From Umbilicaria muhlenbergii (taxonomy: Eukaryota > Ascomycota > Lecanoromycetes > Umbilicariales > Umbilicariaceae), in contig KK106981.1 of the NCBI GenBank assembly GCA_000611775.1, forward strand, positions 807,572 through 871,571: 64,000 nucleotides of DNA. Direction: 5' to 3'. The notes below the pieces were generated by a model, which saw only the letters and a program-made list of their open reading frames with translations, searched no databases and was not told the origin of the DNA. Positions 54,639-64,000 of this stretch are shown here, piece after piece. A program made the position numbers and the translations under genes. Every line of letters starts with the position of its first letter. The first letter of the stretch is position 1.

Positions 54639-57373
54639 CTAGCCCATTGGAGTAGTTGTCATATCTAAGACTTCCACCTCGCTTTTTCTCCAGGCACTCC
54701 TCCCGCCTCCTCTGCCTCTCCCTCTCCCTCTTTCTCTGCCTCTCCCTCTCCCTCTTTCCCCATCACGTCCCTGGCCACGCGTATCCCACTCCTCGGCTTC
54801 CACCTCGACCTCTTTCCAAGCACCATCGAGGCTCTCGCGCACGACGAGGAGTTTCTTCCCTTTAGGCGAGTGTAGGGCCGGGGTTGGGGCTGGTTTGGGG
54901 CGGATGACGAGGGGTGTGCGGGTGGGGATGGTCGGTTGGTGGAGGTTGGGGTTGTGGAGAAGCGGACGGGGAGGAGAGAGGAGAGTTGATGGCGAGGGGA
55001 GGGAGGGGGGGCTTGAGGGTGGGGAGGAGGGTTGTGGTGAGGTGGGGTGGAAGTCGAGGCGGCGGGTTATGCGTTGGGTGGGAGGCGATGAGATGCGGTG
55101 CTGCGATTTGGGGGTTTCGGCATTATAGGTAGTAGGGGGTAGTGGGCGGTGTTTGAAAGTGGAGGTGGGTGTCGTCGGTCGCGCATACTGCTGTCGCGGG
55201 TTCCGCGTTGGCGTTGATTTCTTACGTGGGGAGGGCTGCCCTGCGATGATAGTATCTGCGGTGGCGAGTGGCGGCGAGGGAGATCGATGGTGCTTGCTCG
55301 GGGTTGTGGGAGGCGATGAGGGTGTATGTTGCTCGTCGCTGGTAAGGTAGCTGGGATCCCCGTCAGCAGAATCTGCATGCCCGTAGATACCAAGAGCCGA
55401 ATATCGAGCGTTGCGATGAAGTCGCACGTTCATTGTGTCGGAGGGCCTTCGTGCTAGAGTCCATGGGTTGACGGTGTTGTTCGTCGGAGACGGTACGCTA
55501 GTGGGTTCTTGAACTGGCTTGGGCTTTGTTTTGGATTTCTTCGGAGCTGTGCTGACACTAATGGGTGCGGTTTGAGCTTTGGAGCTGCCACGAACTCGTG
55601 ATTTCGATGGTGATGGGGGTATGGCTGCTACCACAGGAGCTAGGAAGACAGGGGGCAGTTCCAAACGTCCCGAGTCCTTTGGCACACTAGTCGCGACTTT
55701 TGCTCTCCTTGGTATCCCAGGCTTTGTGACTTTAACGTAGGCATCCATGGCTCCTTTCTTCATGCTAACTTTCGCTATTGCCGACTTCTCCCTTGCTTTT
55801 CGAGACGCGAACTTCTTCGGATTCCGCATATTTTCTTCCCATGTTTCGACTGTGAGCGGTACGCCTACCTTTGCATAGGTCTCTAGAACCCATACTTTCT
55901 CTGGCTGCGTGGGATCGTAGGTTGATGCGGCCCTCCTCTTAGTTGGACTCATTGAGCGGCTCTTGATGGCGCTCGTGGAGCGCTGCCTCTCTTCGTCGCC
56001 GGAGCCGGACAGTTCGTTCTCCGAATCACTGCATTCGTCGAGCCTGACCGCATCTGGATCCTCCTTTTTGAGATCTAGTCCTACTATATCTGCTGGTATG
56101 TACGCGAGGCGAAGCTCGGGTGTTCCGTCTGTGATGAAGTGTGTTCGTCGACCGCAAATTGCTGCTATGATTGACGCTTCCTCCTTTTCTTGCTTTTCAA
56201 GGTCGTCGTCCCTAGAAAGACCTGACTCCACTCTCTTCCGCAATTTATGGACAAGAATAGCTGGCGCAAGACCACGAATGAACTTTTTGACGCCTGACAG
56301 GTTTTGCCACTCAAACGCCTCTGCCACAAAATAGCGAAGCCCAGGCACATCAGGTTCCGCGTCCCATTGGATTTCCTGTCTCAACTGAAGAACCTTCTCG
56401 GCAGACGATACAACCGGATGTGTATAATATCCCAGGACAGCCATGTCCGGAAAGTCCTCGGGTACCTTCAGTGCTTTATGCTTGGTTCGGAAATAGCCAC
56501 TTTCATTCGTTTCTAGTTCGTACTGCAGTCTCTCTCTCCACTGCCGTAAACCGACGACGTCTTTCCTGGATAAACGGCAAAGATCCTTCCCGAAGCCCGC
56601 CCTGGCTGCCTCACCAGCAATCTTGATCCCACAACCTGGTATACCCGCCGGAATATAGTCTCCTCCACTCATCAATGCAACTAATTTCATCCCCTCTGGA
56701 TCTAGCCCTGACTTTCCCCGCTTCGTCGCCCTAGATTCATAGACATTGACGTGTGTCGGGGTCTTGTTGCCCCTCGTACCTTCACTAGTCCAATTCCTCA
56801 TGCTCAGCCCACATCCAAACATCAGAGTATCGACATCCTCGCTTAGAACAGCGTCGACGATGGCCTCTTTCTGAAGCAAGGCGCATTCTGCTTCTGCTTC
56901 TCCTGGGGCCGAATAGTATGGAAAACCGAACAGCTTGAGCATCTGCTTCGCAAGGAAGTTGGGCAGCGAGGCCATATGTGGATTTGTGCGCACATTGCGC
57001 TTGAACGGCGGCTGGAGTTTGTGGGTTAGTAAGAGACTGTTAAGGAGACTGTTAAGGGAGGTAAAGACCATACCTTATTAGGGCCATCAAAAACGAAGAT
57101 GGGCTGAATTGAGCATGATAGAAGTTTGACAAGGCGATAGTACAGGGTTCGTAGCGCAGGATTGCTACCTCCTTTGCCTGACTGAATCTGAAACTGCCAT
57201 ATCGAAATGTCGATAGCTATACGTAAGGGGCGCCCTGTTTGCTCGAACTTCTCAACGGCGAGCTTCGAAAGTGCTATGCGCTCGCCCGGGCCGATTTCAC
57301 TGTATATCCTTATTAGAATGTTAGTAAATGGTGCAGTCTTGAGGGGGAGCTCATTGTACCCTTTAATTCCCAT
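54639..57373 (-). CDS. YEN1: Holliday junction resolvase, GEN1/Yen1 family (XPG nuclease), 870 aa
   Basis: Three exons: 57373-57360 (14 nt, MGIK), 57299-57074 and 57011-54639; introns 60 and 62 nt; closes at 871 codons. XPG-N: D35 in RIAIDISIWQ, D76 in FVFDGPNK; XPG-I: GEAEAE (117-122) and EDVD (138-141); then SGGDY and PAGIPGCGIKIA, the helix-two-turn-helix that grips DNA. The chromodomain-like segment expected after the core in GEN1 would fall around 300-360. From about 420 the protein is long, disordered and Ser/Pro-rich, ending in an RG-repeat tail (RGRGRERGRGRGRG). Function: symmetric cleavage of four-way DNA junctions late in mitosis. Phosphorylation-prone Ser-Pro sites in the tail fit known cell-cycle control, but that is family knowledge. 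The symbol is by homology. Confidence 0.9.
54713..54760. repeat. 24-bp tandem pair encoding the RG tail
   Basis: The unit CTGCCTCTCCCTCTCCCTCT plus four bases occurs twice in a row on the plus strand; read on the minus strand it encodes the RGRGRE stretch at the C-terminus of the Yen1-like protein. Confidence 0.7.
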
Positions 57374-58002
57374 TGTAAGCCATTCTCGTGCCCATAATGC
57401 TATCAATACTCAACAGCTAAGCTATAATGCAATTCCTTATGATTTTGGGGAGGCCATGTTTACCCAAAAACAGCCTCCCTCGGTTGTTCGGTGAACCTCT
57501 CCAGCACCAGCGGGCTACACGAGCCAGCCCGCATGCCGTTTCACCACCGACGTTAGCTTAGAGCGACGCATGTGTAAGATCTTGCTAGGGTCATCTGCGC
57601 TACCTATGCACCTAATGTCGCAGCCTGCTCTCTCTCATCTCCTCTCTACCAATCGTATGACTGGTTTTCATATCGAGAGCCCGCGTCAACCTCTATCAAT
57701 AGTTGGTCCCAACTAGTAATTATGCCCTTTAGCCGCCGTCTACAGACGCTTCTCTTTTGCGCTTGCGACCCTTCTAGACTTCTAGACGGGTCCCGGGGTG
57801 ATAGTGCTTACATTTTAACGCGATGTTGGTGACCCGAGCGAGGCAAGCGTCCCATGTTTTTTGAGCATTAATTTGGAATCTGATCTGGCAATTCTGAAGC
57901 ACTTGAAGATCATCTCAGCTTTTTCCAATGCTGTACAGGCCCTTTTCCTTTCACTTTTGTCAAATTCTCCAGGGGCGTAGTTAAGCCACGCTCAATAGGA
58001 GA
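57374..58002. promoter_or_regulatory. Divergent promoter region, Yen1-like and membrane protein genes
   Basis: 629 bp between two start codons. CT-rich near 57640-57700. A TTCTAGACTTCTAGAC direct repeat is at about 57773-57788. No gene. Confidence 0.45.
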
Positions 58003-60653
58003 ATGACAGCGAACGTGTCCGAGGACATTCCGCTGGTATCCCTTGGAAAACAGGAGCACTCATTATGCCGCCGACAATCAGATGGCTCAAGACGTAACAA
58101 AGGGATCTGGCCGTCCGTGGGTGGCGTTTACAAGAGAATACAGCCCAGCAGTCGCCGATCCATAACGGCAATATGGTTTACGATTTTGGTTCTGGTACTA
58201 GCTATAAATGTTGCCCTCACCGTGGTCCTGTTCGAGAAATCTGCAGAGGCGAAGGGAGTTGGCGGTCAATACCGAATCATATCCACAGCCCACTGTGGAA
58301 CAATGAAGCGGCAAATCCTTTGGTTTCATCTCGCTATAAACGTTCTCTCCACAGCGGTCCTGACTGCTAGTGGCTTCTTCACTCAACTTCTGTCTTCCCC
58401 AACCAGGGCCGAGCTTGACAGACTGCACGAAAAACGCAGATGGCGTCTTATCGGCCTCAAAAGCGTCTGGAACGTACCCATTAGGAACTCGCACCGCCTT
58501 TGCTTCGCTATTCTAACGCTCACTGCGCTGCCATTCCATTTGCTGTATGTATGAACCCTCCGCAGTCGAATCATCAAAACATGTGGCAGTCTTATGATGA
58601 GGAGGTGCCCCTTGGACTTCCATTAACAAAGAGATCATCGAAGAGTGTCAAGTGCGCAGATGCTGAAAATTGAAGTCATTGAACTACTAGACTCTTGCCT
58701 CTACTGTATCACAAAGTGCTGTTTATTATCGTTCCACTGCTGGATATCTCCTGGAGTGTTGCTCTGACACTGTCACTTATTTTGCTGGTTCACCTGCCCG
58801 CTCTTCATTTGACACGCTTGCTAACATTATGTGAATAGCTACAACTCGAGCGTATTTCCTATTGCCCAAGGAGCTGATTATACCTGGATGCTTGTCGATC
58901 AGCCTGCAATATTGCATACTTCTTTCAACTCAACCCCTGCCATCAACCTAACGCTCTTGGAAGACGCGCAGCCTGAGCAGGGAACGTTGACTCGGATCTT
59001 AAGCAATGCGCAGTCAGAATCGTTCCGCAGACTTGATCAACGCTCGTGCATCCAAGCATACACGCCGAGTGGCTTTGGCGCACATAGCAATGTCATTGTT
59101 GTGACCAATTCGACCAGCGAAAGTGGACAATTGTTTGCCTGGGGAAGTGAAACAATTGAAGCAGCTGGCGGCCCAGGTGGTTGTTGTAGTGATATCTATG
59201 GCTATTATCGAGGTCAGTTCGTTGGCAATTTCGGTGACTGGCTCTGTTCTAGCGCCGCTGTCCGTCCAGAAGACACTTTCATCGGCCCCTGCGATTTCAA
59301 CAAGCTCTTGGCGGACCCGAACTCATGGTACCTTCACGGCCAGAAGGTTGACCACTGTCTAAGTGAGCAAGTTCCAGAGGCATGTTCAATTGGCTTTGTT
59401 CCCCGTATTATGATTGTTGTTGTCATTTGTAACAGTCTGAAAGTCTTAGTCGCCCTGTACATGATATCACGTCCGAGGATGTTTTCCGCTGAGAATTTGA
59501 GCTCTGTCGGCGATGCTGTTGCCTCGTTTCTTAGGTTTCCAGATCTTTACACAGATCCAGGTTATAGGCCGGGGCAGATCATTCTTCCAATTGAAAAGAC
59601 ACCGCTGTCAAATGTTGAGCAGCAAGCTCTGGCGATCTCTGAGAGATTTGAAAGCACTCTGGGTACGAATGGAAGCCAAATCGATGTCACATCGAGTGGC
59701 TATAACTATCAAGGTGTCAAGCGCTGGCACATAGCCGCGCCTGGATGGGTCTGGACTTTGTGCATCCTACTGTAAGTATTTGAAGCTCACACGCCTTGCC
59801 AATCGATCAAAAAAGCTGACAGTGCCCTTGTTGCAGACCTGTCATATGCGTAGGCACGTTGATTGGGCTGGTATCGCATTGGACGTACCTGTACTATGGC
59901 TCAGGTTCAATTTCCACTGCCGCCATCAGGATGATTGGGTTTGGCCGCGCCAATCTGGAGGCTCTGCATGCTGGCAACTACACGATCATTCAGATGGTGG
60001 TCACTGCAAACTTACCACAAATCCCTCTCATGGTCATCTATTATCTCTACACTGACATGCTCACGAGAATGCTTACGGCGCACTCCTGGACAGGCTTCTC
60101 ACGGAAAGCTAAAGGACTCAGAGTAGCATCGCCTCGCGGCGCGCAACGTGGTACCTACCTCCTGGGTATGCCATTGCGGTACGGTATTCCATTTACCACT
60201 CTGTCCGTAGTATTGCATTGGACGACCGCCCAAACCATATTCCCGGTCGCTGTTGCCGTTGATTCTTCCAACAACACACTGCTACTACCTGGCACAAGCC
60301 GTGACGACTACGGGATGGGAGCGGGGGTTACTGGACCCGGGTTTTCTTTGTCTGCAGCAATAGTTACTTCGGTGCTACTTCTTGTGCTTGTCGGTAGTAC
60401 CTTAGGTCTAGGCTTCCGCAAGTTCAACACCGATGCGCCGATTCTTCGTTGCTCGAGCTTGGATATCAGTGCTGCTGCTCGGCCAGAATCCCCGTGGACT
60501 GCGTCAATGGTGGAAGGCCGGATAAACTACAGGCCCATGGGCGTCTGGGCTGATGGGAGACCGCGGTACGGCCTTTGGCCTGAAGTTGACGATCGCGAAA
60601 GACCACAGAATGCGGATCCTGACAACGGTGAAATCGCTCAGGAAGCAGAATGA
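58003..60653 (+). CDS. Multi-pass membrane protein, DUF6536-like, 763 aa
   Basis: Three exons: 58003-58544, 58839-59771 and 59837-60653; introns 294 and 65 nt; closes at 764 codons. About seven hydrophobic segments: one at about 55-80 (ITAIWFTILVLVLAINVALTV), one at about 110-130, one near 170-180, a pair around 395-420 and 505-525, and two in the last third (VLLLVLVGSTLGLGF). Between the third and fourth lies a large Cys-containing loop (CCSDIYGYYRG, WLCSSAAV, CDFNKLL). Segments such as GFGRANLEAL and GMPLRYGIPF are typical of fungal proteins with this domain arrangement (family recall, moderate). Function unknown. The first intron is four times longer than usual because it contains element copy 5. 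Confidence 0.78.
58557..58801. mobile_element. MITE-like element, copy 5, inside an intron
   Basis: Left end GCAGTCGAATCATCAAAACA then TGTGGCAGTCTTATG; right end CTGTCACTTATTTTGCTGGT then TCACCTGC: an inverted pair of about 35 bases. The interior matches copy 1 (GTGCGCAGATGCTGAAAATTG). It begins 12 nt after the GT of the first intron of the membrane protein gene and ends about 37 nt before its AG. Confidence 0.65.
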
Positions 60654-61548
60654 AGTAGCTCTTACTTCTTTTATGCACGTCTCGAAAATGCTACATAGGC
60701 ACCGGCTTCTCAGAGCAGCCAAGGACTAAGGGTAGTCCGGTTCAGAGGATTGGCCCGGATCAGATTCGGTTACCCAGCAGACGTCACAATGCAAGTGGTA
60801 GTCCTTAGCTGAGGGTCTCCTCAAAGAAAAGAAAGGAGGAGCCGATGGGACCACACACGGCCAGTTGAACGTCATCTTGCACAACTGAGCTACCCAGGCA
60901 AAAGGCAATCGCGGCCAGTGCGAGGAAACTTCTTAGTGCAACAGATAACATTCAACTCGAGTCAAACCCAACTGGGCGCCCAACACTCAACCCCTCATTA
61001 ATCAGGACATGCAGAGATGGTAAAAGCCATGGATCTCTATAGCATATAATTCGAAGACTTAGATATATGGCTTTTGCTGTTGTCATATTCAGGAGGCCCC
61101 CGGCTGAAGACTGCCACTTATTTTGTACAAACGCGTGTCGGTTCGGAAAGGGCTGGCTTGAGTTGTACATACATATATCTAGCATCATTAGACCTTATTA
61201 TAGTCCGGTGTATACTACTGTAGGTATATTAAATGCTCTCAACTCTCAGGTAGTCAGCTGTAAAGCAGAACAGACCAGGTTCAAATAAATGGATAAGTTT
61301 AGTCGGGGTGACCAATGAGAGTCAAGTTTTAGTCAATTTAATGAACCATTGAAATCTAAAGTCTCTATGTGATACTTACTATTGCAAAACATTTGCAAGC
61401 TGAGCTAGAATAATACTTGTTGCACAGACATTATGTGATGCCTTAAAAGTAACCAATCAACGCAAAGCAACAACGACGTCGATGTCGCGAACTCGTCACG
61501 CGGATTGAGAAGTAACGCATAAAAGCAAAGGATATGGATCGATGAACT
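60654..61548. other. Intergenic with element copy 6
   Basis: 3' flank of the membrane protein gene and 5' flank of the Arp10-like gene. The element occupies about 60787-61125. A long AT-rich promoter follows. Confidence 0.5.
60787..61125. mobile_element. MITE-like element, copy 6, larger
   Basis: Left end CACAATGCAAGTGGTAGTCC then TTAGCTGAGGGTC; right end GGCTGAAGACTGCCACTTAT then TTTG. The inverted match runs over about 30 bases. At 339 bp it is larger than the other copies and its interior is different; no coding capacity. Confidence 0.65.
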
Positions 61549-63297
61549 ATGACAGCTGCAGCGGGCTACCATGAACGCAACAAACCCTCTCCCGCCAATC
61601 GCCCTGGCTTCTCACATCTCCACCAGTCACCCGGGGCTCCTCCATCACCGCACACACCGCAGAGAAATATATCCTCCGCCTTCTCATCTCCCTCAGGAAG
61701 CTATCGTTCAGAAGAGGAGAGCCTCGTCTTCGAATTCGGAACGCGATACTTCCGCGCAGGCTTTGCGGGAGAGAGTACGCCGCGATGCACGTTAGGATTT
61801 GGACCAGAAGAGTCAAGGAGAGTGGGTGATTATCGGAGATGGCAGGCGGACTACGAGGACAGACCGAAGAAGAAGCAGCGGGTACAACAGTGGGGTGAGG
61901 ACTACGAGTTATGGCGTATGGATCTCCGCGATGTAGATCTAGGTCTTGTCGCCGATAAGGTCGAACGAGCTGTGCGGGAAGCGTACACCAAATACCTACT
62001 CACGGATCTCAAACCGAGGCGTGTGATCTTAGTCCTACCTCCTGTCATGCCGCATCCTCTGCTCTCTACGCTGATGTCGACTCTATTCAGCAACTTCCAG
62101 AATTCTAGCATCTCGCTAGTGCCCACTCCAGTCCCGGTCACTATAGCTGCTGGCCTACGCTCAGGCCTTGTGGTAGATGTCGGATGGAGCGAGACACTGG
62201 TTACTGCAGTCTACGAGTATCGAGAGGTGTACCATTGCAGGTCTACACGAGCAATGAAGCTGGCCACCCTGGAAATGGGAAGACTACTTGATCGCTGTCT
62301 CAAAGGATCTCAGCTTGAGAACCAATCAAAAGATACGCCCAGTCCAGATGGAGATGTATTGGACGTGACCTTCGACCAAGCTGAAGAGGCTACCACGAGG
62401 ATTGCGTGGTGTCGAAATCATGAAGAAGCCAAAGGAGGTTCTACTCAGAGTCAAAATCTCGTCCAGCACATCGACGCTCTGACTATCGCTGATCGTGGAG
62501 ATGTTCAGACGAGTGAGCCCAAATCAGATCCTCTGATATCAATTCCTGTGTCTTCTTCTCCATATCGAACCCTTGATATTCCATTCTCCAAATTTGCCGA
62601 ACCTGTGGAATCTGCCTTGTTTGCTCAAGGACAAGCAGACCACGACTTGGATGACCAAGAGCAGCCTCTTCACAGACTCATCTTCAGAGCACTTCTTTCG
62701 CTTCCTCCAGATGTTCGTGGTATCTGTATGGCGCGCATTATTGTCACTGGTGGCGGCTCGAACGTACCTGGATTGAAGACACGAATACTAGGGGATCTAG
62801 AGGTGCTTGTGCAGAGTCGGGGCTGGGATCCCGTGACAGGGAAGGCAGCCGAAGAACGCCGCCGACGACTCAAAGAGATCACTAGCAATCGACAAGCGAC
62901 TTCGAACCCTCCTCCGCCACACAAGACCACCGAGTCAACTGATGAGCCCCCTGAATCTACCTCCACAACTAACCAAGCTGCGTTTGAAGATCAAGTGCCC
63001 GATCCCATCGAAGAAAAGCTGCGTCGGAAAGAAGCAGAGAGCTCGAAGCCATCGGCATCAGGCGTCTTTCGTCTAGTGGACAGTCTGGGAGCGTGGGCTG
63101 GGTCTAGTCTAGTAGCGGGGCTACGGATCAAAGGAGTTGTCGAGGTGGAAAAGGATGCGTTCTTGCAACATAGGCTTGCTGGGGCAAAGAGAGATGCTGA
63201 GGTCAGTGTTGTGGCGCAACGGCAAAGCTTTGGTTCTGGTATACCCAGGGCTGGGGTTGGGGATGGCTCTGCTTGGACACTAGGTGCTTTTGCATAG
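61549..63297 (+). CDS. ARP10: Actin-related protein 10-like (dynactin pointed-end complex), 582 aa
   Basis: Single exon. After a 55-residue disordered leader (NRPGFSHLHQSPG) the actin fold begins: SLVFEFGTRYFRAGFAGE (phosphate-1-like loop), PPVMPHPLLSTLMSTLFSNF, VDVGWSETLVTAVYEY, and a late IIVTGGGSNVPGLKTR segment matching the actin adenosine motif. The canonical ATP-binding residues are only partly kept, as in Arp10/Arp11, and the C-terminal third contains a disordered insert (about 440-500) rich in Pro/Thr/Glu. In dynactin, Arp10/11 caps the pointed end of the Arp1 filament together with p62, p25 and p27, in cytosolic microtubule-based transport. The assignment is from fold plus motif order; other divergent ARPs remain possible. 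Confidence 0.75.
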   Translation: MTAAAGYHERNKPSPANRPGFSHLHQSPGAPPSPHTPQRNISSAFSSPSGSYRSEEESLVFEFGTRYFRAGFAGESTPRCTLGFGPEESRRVGDYRRWQADYEDRPKKKQRVQQWGEDYELWRMDLRDVDLGLVADKVERAVREAYTKYLLTDLKPRRVILVLPPVMPHPLLSTLMSTLFSNFQNSSISLVPTPVPVTIAAGLRSGLVVDVGWSETLVTAVYEYREVYHCRSTRAMKLATLEMGRLLDRCLKGSQLENQSKDTPSPDGDVLDVTFDQAEEATTRIAWCRNHEEAKGGSTQSQNLVQHIDALTIADRGDVQTSEPKSDPLISIPVSSSPYRTLDIPFSKFAEPVESALFAQGQADHDLDDQEQPLHRLIFRALLSLPPDVRGICMARIIVTGGGSNVPGLKTRILGDLEVLVQSRGWDPVTGKAAEERRRRLKEITSNRQATSNPPPPHKTTESTDEPPESTSTTNQAAFEDQVPDPIEEKLRRKEAESSKPSASGVFRLVDSLGAWAGSSLVAGLRIKGVVEVEKDAFLQHRLAGAKRDAEVSVVAQRQSFGSGIPRAGVGDGSAWTLGAFA

Positions 63298-63757
63298 TCG
63301 TGAGAACGCATCTTAAGATACTGTATGTATACCCTGCTGAGATTATTTGAATGGTTGCGTGCTGTAGGTCACCCATGGCTCTTATCTCCACTACCTCGGA
63401 GACCTCGTGCCATTCAGTTTGTGTCTTTAAAGGAAATGCCAAAAACCCCCGCCTAGGAACATGTGCTGAAGTTTACGTCTAGACAAGCCCCATCGCTCTT
63501 GCCTTGGGTGTTGTACACACCCGCGCCTTCTCGTGTCTGACAAGTGCATGACTCTCTAACCGTCATGACGATAGGCAGAATCCATTCACAAATGTACCGC
63601 CGCTCTCAACATTGCCCGAGGCTTCACTCTTCATACCTTGGAATCGTGTCACAGTGAGCCACACAGCAGTAAGCAATATCAATCTTTCAAGTACTTCTGA
63701 GATCTCATCCTTGTTCCTGAGATCTCAACTAGGACTAATCTGTCTATTCACCAGGAG
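63298..63757. other. Intergenic
   Basis: 3' flank of the Arp10-like gene. The pair of GAGATCTCA words near 63700 and 63720 is short; nothing else is recognised. Confidence 0.4.
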
Positions 63758-64000
63758 ATGGAGTACTTCACCTCCCGCTTCTTAAGCCGCACGCCTTCGC
63801 ATACAAGTTCCATAAAATCCCACACATCAAAGGTCAGTCCATCCCCCACCCACCTTCCCGCATCCCATACCCCCCCTACTGTACCCTTGCCACCTAACCC
63901 CGACCCCAACACCCTCCCCCCCTCCCCCTTCACAACCCCAAACTGACCTCCCCCCCCACAGCGCTCAACCTCAACCTCAACCCACCCCCCCCACCCCTCC
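63758..64000 (+). CDS. Possible first exon of a gene running off the right edge
   Basis: ATG at 63758 opens MEYFTSRFLSRTPSHTSS; a GTCAGT donor at about 63833 and a CCCACAG acceptor at about 63961 could bound a C-rich intron, followed by ALNLNLNPPP. Too short to recognise. The C-rich tail also appears in other introns and 5' ends of this genome. Confidence 0.3.

Noticed and set aside
1-64000. CRISPR array, phage, plasmid or bacterial operon
   Set aside because: No regularly spaced repeats with unique spacers and no prokaryotic gene organisation; introns throughout show a fungal nuclear genome.

Overview
The window is nuclear DNA of a filamentous ascomycete (Pezizomycotina). Evidence: most genes carry GT-AG introns of about 46-130 nt, with one unusually long at 294 nt. 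There are fungal families such as a Zn2Cys6 regulator, a TLC membrane protein, a fungal P450, S1/P1 nuclease, a DUF6536-like membrane protein and a lipase-NB-ARC-TPR STAND receptor. No bacterial operons, CRISPR array, rRNA or convincing tRNA was seen. The class within Pezizomycotina cannot be fixed from the sequence alone.

Layout. 1-6.3 kb: an uncertain left-edge frame, a nuclear-type hypothetical protein, a G/C-tract region with a minus-strand open frame, and a divergent pair of an SDR oxidoreductase and an OGFr-domain protein. 6.3-9.8 kb: gene-poor. 9.8-14.6 kb: a five-exon P450, a small repeat element, a frameshifted pseudogene and a secreted GH26-like glycosidase. 15.9-17.5 kb: a BTB protein. 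18.3-25.9 kb: a STAND receptor facing, tail to tail, an alpha/beta-hydrolase-patatin fusion. 27.5-32.8 kb: a small unknown protein, a secreted S1 nuclease, a small secreted protein gene with a broken frame and a TLC membrane protein. 33.5-38.4 kb: an APC permease and a Zn2Cys6 transcription factor. 38.9-46 kb: mitochondrial SerRS, two divergently transcribed amidoligase-like paralogues, ribosomal protein uS2 (RPS0) and mitochondrial uS15. 47.5-57.4 kb: a second copy of the small secreted family, a 1288-residue disordered protein and a GEN1/Yen1 Holliday junction resolvase. 58-63.3 kb: a DUF6536-like membrane protein and an Arp10-like dynactin subunit.

Threads across the window. (1) At least six short non-coding elements with related inverted ends (core AATAAGTGGCAGTCTTCAGC) sit between genes and once inside an intron; this looks like a MITE family. 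(2) The STAND receptor and the patatin fusion are adjacent and use families known from fungal self/non-self recognition and lipid attack. (3) The amidoligase pair shares a 384-bp promoter region and has no assigned pathway. (4) Housekeeping genes (SerRS, uS2, uS15m, Yen1, Arp10) are interspersed with these accessory genes, so the window is ordinary euchromatin with accessory pockets rather than one gene cluster.

Exon joins were deduced by eye from splice signals and protein continuity. Each multi-exon model given as intact closes to a whole number of codons.
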